A stretch of DNA of 64,000 nucleotides, taken from positions 496,001 to 560,000 of the forward strand of contig MJGA01000008.1 of the NCBI GenBank assembly GCA_001910725.1, given 5' to 3'. This stretch comes from Phanerodontia chrysosporium. Its lineage: Eukaryota; Basidiomycota; Agaricomycetes; Polyporales; Phanerochaetaceae. Shown one piece after another: positions 57,425 to 64,000 of the stretch. How positions within the stretch are numbered: the stretch's first letter is position 1; each line of letters opens with the position of its first letter. A model generated the notes under the pieces. The model was not told where the DNA came from, searched no databases, and saw only the letters and a list, made by a program, of their open reading frames with translations. A program made the translations under genes and the position numbers.

Positions 57425-59697
57425 TTACTTGTCGGCGGCCCGAGCATTGGCCCTCGCACTACGGCGCATAACCTTGGTCTTCGCCTTCGTCGCGAGAGGT
57501 GGCTCTTCTTCAGAGTCCTCTGCTGCCTGCTCTGAAGCTGCGCGAAGACGAGCAGAGCCTGCGCGTGCGCTCGTCGGTTTGGAGGGCTGCGCCTTCGCTT
57601 TCGGCGGGGCGACGCGCTCGACATCTGGCTCTGCAGCTTCAGGGGCGACCTTCTTCTTGGGTTTGCCCTTTGCAGGTGCCTTTGCCTTCTGCTTCGCGGG
57701 GGGCTCGGGCTCGGGCGCAGGAGTGGGATCGCGGGGACCCTGAAGTGTGTCGGCAACCTCAGTGGCAGGTCCTGGCGTAGGTGCACGGACAGTCATTGCC
57801 GCAACGCCGGTCTCCAAGGTGTCGATCTCGGATTCATCGGGTGCACTGGGGATAGGCATTGGTGCAGCCTGCGTAGAGATGCGACTACGGCCAGACGTCG
57901 TAGATGAGGCGGAAGCGGGGAGATGCAGAGATACGGCGGGAGCTGAGGGACGTGAAGGCGCAGCAGGAGCCGACGGATGCGAAGGCGGAGCAGGAGCCGA
58001 CGGATGCGAAGGCAGGGCGGAAGCCGACGGATGTGAAGGCAGGGCGGGAGCCGACGGATGCGAAGGCACAGCAGCCCCTGCGATGGAGGGCAATGGAGGG
58101 CCGGCAGAGGGAGCGAGCGAAGAGTGGGTAGCCGAGATGGTGGCATGGGTGGGCGGCGAGGAAACCGACTCTTCGGCCGAGACGCGTGGCTGCTGACCCA
58201 TCTTCGCAAAGAGGGCTTGCGCGCGGGCTTGAGCAGGCGTGAGCGCCTTGTCGAGTTGAGGACCGTCGAAGTGTAGGTTGTCAAGGTCGTGCCCGTTCCA
58301 TACACATGCCTTCCACCATCGACGCGTCTCCTTCATTTCAGGTTCGTGCCACCGCATGATGAGCTCTTTCTTCCAGAAGTTGTAGTCGCCTTGGTAGTCG
58401 TAGGAGCCTTTCGGTGTGAAGGTCTCGTCGCCCGACAAGACAAATCGGCACTGTAAGGAGATTAAGTGACCTGAAAGCGGAAGAAAGGGAATAAACTGCA
58501 CCATAACAAAGCTGAAAGCCATGAATTCTGGCCTGATAACGCCCACAGCATCCCACATATCAGCCTTCGACTTGTTTCCGCCGCTGCTCTTCGCGGTCGC
58601 CTTGCTTTGCCCCGTACTTCCTGCGGCCTTGCTCTTCCGCACACGACCTGCGGTGAGCCCCGACTTGCCGATCATACAGACGATGAAAAGCTGCGTAACG
58701 ACATGAGAAATAGACATCTCGATACTAATTAGGCTTACCTTGACAAGGATAGGGCTTCTCATGATGTAGTGATGGTCGTCAGCGTACTCGGGGGCGAGAC
58801 GAATGGGGGCATAGGGTCGTCGGGAGTGCTGCGCAGGGACATAGCATCAGGGTGCTCGGCTAGGCCCTGGAGGTCGTGCAGCGGCAGGTGGCGGAGATGC
58901 TCGGGAAGGCATAGCAAGAAGTGCTTCTTCGCACTGTCAACAAGATGACTCTTCTGCGTTCCAGCCGCAGATGTATACTACAAATGTGCTCAGTACGCCG
59001 CCAATAGATAGAACAACAGGACATACCACTTTCTGGATCCACTTGACTGACCCCATAGCCTCACGTAGCTTGAGTCTGCACGGCGCGGTGAGATCTGGCA
59101 TCGCGTCGAAGACCTCCGCCTGACGCGCGCGCTTTTCGTTTCGCCCGTTCGCAAAGCGTGTGGGGGAGAGAAGGTCAATATTGGGCCGAGCTCTCGCTTC
59201 AAATGCATCTGGCTGAGGCCAGATGTCGAAGAATAGGGTGGACTTCTTGCCGGCCCTTATGATGTCACCCTCGAAGACGGCGAGCTCGGCCGGACCCTTC
59301 CCCCCAGTGCGATCGCGCTTCTTCACAGCTGCACCTTTCAAAACCTTGAACTCCCTTCGCATCTCCCGATACAAAACTGTCAGCTCAGCGTAGCGCAGCT
59401 GGAGACTAGACAGCGCCTGCAAAAGCGAAATCAGGTGCGTGAGGTACATTCTGCCAAGTTAGACACCATAGAGCTCACCTCTCGAAGCTCATCGGTTGTC
59501 GCTAGCGAGCTGGGTGCTCGAGGGACCTGGAGGAGGGCACGAGTATGGCCGTCTAGGTCATTGTCTTCACCTTCGGCTGCGTTCTCGGCTGCGGTCCCGT
59601 CGTCGTCTGTGCCCTCGTCCTCACCCTCACTTACGTCGCCCTCTTCATACTCGAGCTCCTCATCACTGGTTGAATTGTCACCTGAGTCGCTGGACAT
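57425..59697 (-). CDS. Lineage-specific protein with acidic N-terminus and Pro/Ser/His repeats
   Basis: I do not recognise a named domain. The start at 59697 reads MSSDSGDNSTSDEELEYEEG and the first exon is strongly acidic. The second exon is globular (LQLRYAELTVLYREMRREFK, VFEGDIIRAGKKSTLFFDI, EVFDAMPDLTAPCRLKLREA). Further exons give HFLLCLPEHLRHLPLHDLQG, then PPEYADDHHYIMRSPILVK and RWWKACVWNG. The C-terminal third is low complexity with five PSHPSAPA-type repeats and a basic end (MRRSARANARAADK) reminiscent of the FunK1 tails. Introns are visible near 59410-59470, 58985-59030, 58695-58740 and 58455-58510. The structure suggests a multi-copy basidiomycete family, possibly associated with mobile DNA (inference). 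Confidence 0.65.
57941..58075 (-). repeat. Five 27-bp tandem repeats (Pro/Ser/His-rich)
   Basis: Units of exactly 27 bp start at 57941, 57968, 57995, 58022 and 58049. The + strand core is GCCGACGGATGCGAAGGC. On the coding strand each encodes a nine-residue PSHPSAPA-type unit. The leftmost unit is the most diverged. Confidence 0.85.
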
Positions 59698-60187
59698 TGC
59701 GTTGAGCGTAGAGGTAGAGAAGATTGCTGAGAGAAGGATGTGGGCAAGTGTTCGAGGGACGAACCTACTGGTGCGTGATGTCTGGCGCGACGACGCAACT
59801 ATTTATCTAAAATCTGTGAGCGTCAGAGGTGCATGCCGGTGTTAGCTGCGATATGATGCACTTACAGGAGTTGGCTAGTGAGCATAGCCTTCGGTTAGGC
59901 CAGAAACTTGCGCGAAACATGTGTGCTGGATGTCAACGTAAAAACCGCCAACCGGACGCCCATGGTGGAATAGCAGGTAGAGCATGGGTACAGATGTACG
60001 TAATATGTTTTTAAAGAGAGGGGGAAACAGAAAGAGGGCAATGTTGAAGGATCATGAAGAACGAGGTGGCGGAAGAAGGAAAAGGTACGAGAAGCGCCGA
60101 GGTGCACGCACCAGCCTCGCTTCGAAGGTGTCAATGCCCTGCACGCTGGTGTATTGAGCACTGATTACATGTATATTACTTTCACGG
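59698..60187. other. Intergenic region between two minus-strand accessory genes
   Basis: About 490 bp holding the promoter of the preceding entry and the 3' end of the dioxygenase gene. No gene recognised. Confidence 0.45.
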
Positions 60188-61797
60188 TCATGCTAGGAGG
60201 CCGGCAGTACATTGATCTCGAGCTAAGTCTTCAACACGAGAGAGAAGGCTGAGCTCCTCTACCCATCGGGTGGCGCGTCGCTCTGCCCATTTCTCTTTCT
60301 CGCTCTTGCTAAGGTTCGCCCAAGAGCGTAAGCCATACTCAACGTATCTAAACAACCCACCCGACGCGTACTGAGCAAAGGACCACCGGGTTTCGCCCTC
60401 TCGTACGGGAATATTCCCGTGCGTGATGCACGCGGATGGAATGAGGACCGTGGAGCCAGGGGGAAATTCTACAACAATTCCAAATTGTCGTAAAATGAGA
60501 TGCCCGCCATACCGCGGGTCAAAAGATCCATCGCAATATATCGAGCACCAGCCGGCAGCGCGGTTGCCGTGGTCGTTGTGCTCGTAACTCGCAGAGTTAG
60601 GCCCGAAGTTGAACGACGCCGCAGGGAAAACGCTGTTGTTCCAATTGTAATCGAGTTCTGGGTAGTGTTCGAACAGCGCGTCAAGTTTCGTGGCATAGTC
60701 GCAGTACATCTTGGGAGCGAAGAAAGCAAACACGCCTGCAGCCAGGTGAGCGGGAGTACGCGTTTCAAGGGGCCAAGGACGTACTGCTAGCGAAGCCGGC
60801 AATCCGTTTGATTGCAGGATTGGCCATGAGGCGGGCAAGCACCCTCTCGTTGTGCCTAGAGTGCCGAAGCTTGCCAGGCCGCTGCGGATCGTTAGCGTAG
60901 AGCCAATGACGCTGGAATATCAGCACGCACCTTCTGGCCACCTCCATAGGACACCCCGACAGCAATGGTGCGAAACGGCCCACGTCGATCGCCGTGCTTG
61001 CTAAATCGAAGGCTCTTCCCTGCCTCCGCCACGGCGTCATTCGCCTCTGCACGCACACCCTTCCAGACCTCGGGCAGGCCGGGGAACCCTCCCAGCACAC
61101 TGCAAACTTCACGGTCTTCGTCAATCAGCAGCGTCGGAGTTCTAGACACCGTCGGGTAAGCATTGAAGACTAGAACAAGGAATAACACTCACTGGCCGTC
61201 CCAGCGCACGACACGAAGTCCTTCTGACACGACTTCCTCCAGTGAACTGTAACGTTTACACACCGAGGTGCGAAGCGCTATCCAAGCCCCTCGAGCCGCC
61301 GTCTTCAGCTCCAGCATACGGAAGTCTTCGAGCAAGATGCCGGGGTGCTTTCGGTGATTGCGCGAAAGACTTGACCGTATTTTCTTCGCACTAGGCCGAA
61401 CAGCCGCACGGAGCTTGGCTGCCTTCGCAGACTTGCTTCTCTTCTTGTGGTTTAGCGGTGCAGATGTCATTGGTGGACGTGCGGGGCCATCGAGGATAAG
61501 CGGGGGAATGTCGAAGGAGGGTGCAGAGGCTTGCTGCTCTGGTGACGAGGGCGCGGATGTGAGCGGTGAGTCTAGCAGGGCGGGATCGAGGCTGGGAGAC
61601 TGGGGATACCGCAGATGCTGCCCATCTTCAGTGTCTCCGAGGCCGAGATCTTCGCGCTGATCACGCTCTTCAACAGCAGCGCGAAGTTGGGCGCTGATGC
61701 TGCATCCGCGCAAAAGGAGGGCGATGTGCTCTGGGTCGTCGGCCCCCGGGGTCGGAAGGGACACCTTGGCGTGCAGGGAGGACCAACTGGTAAGCAC
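60188..61797 (-). CDS. Fe(II)/2-oxoglutarate dioxygenase-like protein of a fungal expanded family (TET/JBP-like, tentative)
   Basis: The C-terminal domain has a double-stranded beta-helix dioxygenase pattern: FNFGPNSASYEHNDHGN (HxD), GSFDPRYGGHLILRQFG, VVEFPPGSTVLIPSACITHG (distal His) and TRWSFAQYASGGLFRYVEYG (2-oxoglutarate Arg). The N-terminal part has a basic linker, LVVRWDGQ-type motifs (GLRVVRWDGQ), GPFRTIAVGVSYGGGQK and NERVLARLMANPAIKRIAGFA. Introns at about 61140-61190, 60885-60935 and 60735-60785 join these in frame. This layout matches, from memory, a family present in many copies in mushroom genomes and described as TET/JBP-like; members oxidise 5-methylcytosine. The exact subfamily is uncertain, as prolyl-hydroxylase-like relatives share the fold. 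The first exon beyond 61797 was not resolved; an ATG at 61842 followed by an intron gives the wrong phase. Confidence 0.65.
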
Positions 61798-62362
61798 AGC
61801 CCTTCGGTGAGAAGCGGTGGCAACTTACTGGTATCACACTAGGCATGGAGAGGGGGAAATGAGTTGGGGTAGGAGAGAAGGAGAAGGGAGAGCGCAGAGG
61901 CCTGCCGTGACTGCACGCGCAGAGAGCGTGACTCGATGCGGTCACGCGTGGCCTCAAATTTTCGCCTTGCGCTCCTTTCCCCCCAACCACCACCTCCCCC
62001 CTCCCCTCCCCGCCAGTACCAGCCTGGGCTCTGCACTTCGTCGGTCAGAGTGCGCTCATGCCGCCGCGCCGCGCACCGATGGGTTGACCAACCTGACGAA
62101 TGCGCCGCGCAGGCGGGCGACGCGGCTCCTCAACCGCCGCTGCTGCTGCCCACGGTTTTTCGGCCGCTATCCCGACATTTGCGCGACGCGCCCGCGGGGC
62201 TGACCAGCCCTGTGGATGCGTGAAGCTGCATATGTCGCGGAGGCGGTCAGAACCAGCTGGCTCAACCTGCCTGCCTCCGGGCAGTGCACGCTACGCTTCT
62301 GGCAGCCAACCAATCCCGCAGGTGCGACGCGCCGAGCACAGCGCTGCCTTGCAAATCATGAG

Positions 62363-62382
62363 CCCCCCCCCCCCCCCCCCCC
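62363..62382. repeat. Twenty-base C homopolymer
   Basis: Uninterrupted C tract after ATGAG and before GGCTGACG. Its length in the real genome is likely variable or mis-sized. Confidence 0.9.
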
Positions 62383-62425
62383 GGCTGACGCGGCGGACTG
62401 TGTAAGTCTACGGTTCAGGTTCCTA

Positions 62426-62458
62426 GGGGTTGGGGTTGGGGTTGGGGTTGGGGTTGGG
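62426..62458. repeat. GGGGTT microsatellite, five units
   Basis: Five perfect GGGGTT units followed by GGG. G-quadruplex capable. It is not the usual fungal telomere unit TTAGGG. Confidence 0.9.
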
Positions 62459-63504
62459 AGGGTCAGTGGCGGCTGCATCGGGCACACTGAGGCGCGACCT
62501 ACATTGCAAGGGGAGCGGTGTTGAGTCGAGCAGGTGAGTACACCTCTTCGGTACCCTTAAGCCCCTCGCTAACTCACCTTTCGCCCCCAACTTCGGACAG
62601 CAGCCGTCCGCGCCTTTGCTGATCTGTTCCCCACTTGGCACATCCCTACCGACCCTTCCCCACCCCTCACCTTGCCGCTGCTTCTCGCTCCTTGTGTGTC
62701 GTTCACACTCGCGCTCCTATCGTGCGTCGCTGGCAGTCTTCGTCGCGCATTCGATACTCACTCTCTCTCCCGCTTTAGGAATCTGCTCCTGCGCCTTCAA
62801 CTGCGCCGTTGACTGCATCGCGCGCTCTCGGTCACGTCCTGCATCCGTCGTGAGCCCCGATGCTGATCTCAGTACTCACCTTCCTGACTATTGCGCACGC
62901 TCAAGGCGTACAAACGTGCCTCGCCTGCAGGCCATCTGCGTTTGCGCGGATCGAGGCTGGCGGTGTGCGAGAAGAAGGGGGGCGGGGGCGATGGAGCTGC
63001 ATTGCTGGGTAAGTGTAGTGTTAGTGTAGATGTTAGGTAGATTCTACGTACCTCAAATCCCGTGCAAATGGATGGAAGTCGTGCGCGGTTGCTGGGAACG
63101 ACATGTGGCCTGGCACTTGGGTCTTTTGCTACTGACGCCTAACTGTTGTTTGCTTCATTCGATCTGGTCGGGGATGAGTTGGGATTTGGAGAGACTATGA
63201 GCCTGACGTTGAGTTGGGACATGGAGTGACTACGGAGTGACTACAAACCTTGATGTTGAGTTGGGATTTGTAGGGTAGAACCTGGAGGCCCTCGCCTTTG
63301 AAGCTGCCTGCTCTGAATATTGCGCACGCGGCTGCTTCAGTGGGGGCGCAGGGCTGAAGCTTGCACGAGGAGCTTACGTGTGGTACGCCAGTGCGTGAGC
63401 GCATGGTTGTGTTGACCAACGGACGGAGGGCCGGCGCTGAGATGGCATCAATACATCAGCGCCACAAAGACTCAAACCTTTCCGCTCTCCTGATGAATCC
63501 TCAG

Positions 63505-63592
63505 CTTCTCCACTTGTCTCTGTGCGTAGAATCGATAAAGATGCACAACTTCTCCACTTGTCTCTGTGCGTAGAATTGATTAAGATGCAAAA
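63505..63592. repeat. 44-bp tandem duplication
   Basis: Two adjacent 44-bp copies, 63505-63548 and 63549-63592, beginning CTTCTCCACTTGTCTCTGTG, with only a few differences, so a recent duplication. It lies just downstream of the stop codon of the partial gene at the window edge. Confidence 0.85.
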
Positions 63593-63603
63593 AGATATAA
63601 TTA

Positions 63604-64000
63604 CTATGGCTTTGTGAATACTGACTTCATTCTGAGAAACATGTCAGAGTCCAGAGTGTCAACTGCAAAGTAGTGACTGGCTCGAGCACTGTCTTCATAT
63701 AGAACTGCTCCGCGAATGAGTGAAACCAAAGGTATGAATCTGCATTGATGGCGTGGATTTTCTTTGAGTGGGTATAGGCCAAGTTCACGGTCCATGACTC
63801 TGCGCGACACTTGCTTCATAGGCTGCACTAAGAGCATTGGCTCTCGGTTGCCATCATCCAGCTGACAGACGAACGCGGAGACAAGCTTCGCATGCATGAC
63901 GACATCTCCGTAGTCATGGAACATGATGCTGTCGTATCGAGGTTCTCCGAAGAAGGATGGCGAACAGCGAAGAAGATCGGTGTTTGTGCGCCAGGTGACT
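63604..64000 (-). CDS. C-terminal part of a lineage-specific protein (cut by window end)
   Basis: An open minus-strand frame runs from beyond 64000 to a stop at 63604. It reads VTWRTNTDLLRCSPSFFGEP, RYDSIMFHDYGDVVMHAKLV, LLVQPMKQVSRRVMDRELGL, FIPLVSLIRGAVLYEDSARA and YFAVDTLDSDMFLRMKSVFT. I recall similar C-termini in abundant, often transposon-associated hypothetical proteins of mushroom-forming fungi, but cannot name the domain. The ATG at 63924 is internal. Confidence 0.6.
   Translation of the reverse strand, partial: VTWRTNTDLLRCSPSFFGEPRYDSIMFHDYGDVVMHAKLVSAFVCQLDDGNREPMLLVQPMKQVSRRVMDRELGLYPLKENPRHQCRFIPLVSLIRGAVLYEDSARASHYFAVDTLDSDMFLRMKSVFTKP

Larger units (their letters stand above)
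61843..63603. other. Low-complexity intergenic region
   Basis: About 1.76 kb without a convincing gene. It contains a 20-base C run, five GGGGTT units, several repeats of TTGAGTTGGGA around 63175-63270 and a 44-bp tandem duplication at its right end. Short frames such as 62616-63029 lack any recognisable features. Confidence 0.45.

Noticed and set aside
62426..62458. Telomere or interstitial telomere
   Set aside because: The unit is GGGGTT, not TTAGGG, only five copies exist, and ordinary genic sequence continues on both sides.
62616..63029. 137-codon plus-strand frame as a gene
   Set aside because: Cysteine/serine-rich shadow-like composition, no splice partners, no domain, in a low-complexity region.
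1..64000. CRISPR arrays, prokaryotic operons, ribosome binding sites
   Set aside because: The sequence is clearly eukaryotic; no regularly spaced repeat-spacer structure is present.

Overview
This window looks like nuclear DNA of a mushroom-forming basidiomycete (Agaricomycetes, perhaps Polyporales). Coding DNA is GC-rich, almost every gene is split by introns of about 48-80 nt with GT..AG ends, and the family mix is typical: a basidiomycete sesquiterpene synthase, an NRPS-like carboxylate reductase, FunK1 kinases, a TET/JBP-like dioxygenase and several lineage-specific proteins. All calls come from reading the sequence by eye; no database search was run.

Layout. 0.3-7.1 kb: a sesquiterpene synthase and a three-domain adenylation-thiolation-reductase enzyme, a candidate small metabolite locus. 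7.9-19.3 kb: two FunK1-type kinases with long basic tails, flanking a decayed, inverted FunK1 pseudogene and a zinc polyol/alcohol dehydrogenase. 19.4-34.1 kb: an RMND1/Rmd1 (DUF155) protein, an unrecognised 1,151-residue protein, a membrane-anchored coiled-coil protein and a family 1 glycosyltransferase. 34.2-54.8 kb: a compact housekeeping block with an armadillo-like/MYND protein, a ubiquitin protease, HIS5, CIA1, cytosolic prolyl-tRNA synthetase, mitochondrial isoleucyl-tRNA synthetase, a B-type cyclin and SWC5. 55-64 kb: an accessory stretch with a nitrate-reductase-like cytochrome b5/FAD/NAD protein cut off at its 5' end beside a repeat carrying tRNA-like promoter boxes, a lineage-specific proline-rich protein, a TET/JBP-like dioxygenase, simple-sequence tracts and the edge of another lineage-specific gene.

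The strongest structural signal is technical. At least fourteen reading-frame breaks, in both secondary-metabolite and essential genes, are each repaired by adding one base to a short homopolymer, mostly GG/CC where GGG/CCC is expected. For seven genes, summing the exon lengths and adding the missing bases gives an exact multiple of three. This points to homopolymer under-calling in the assembly rather than pseudogenes. Only the inverted FunK1 copy is clearly dead, because it has also lost its catalytic aspartate and gained a nonsense codon.

Functional reading: the terpene synthase would make a sesquiterpene skeleton, and the neighbouring A-T-R enzyme would reduce a carboxylic acid to an aldehyde or alcohol. 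Whether both act in one pathway is inference from adjacency only.
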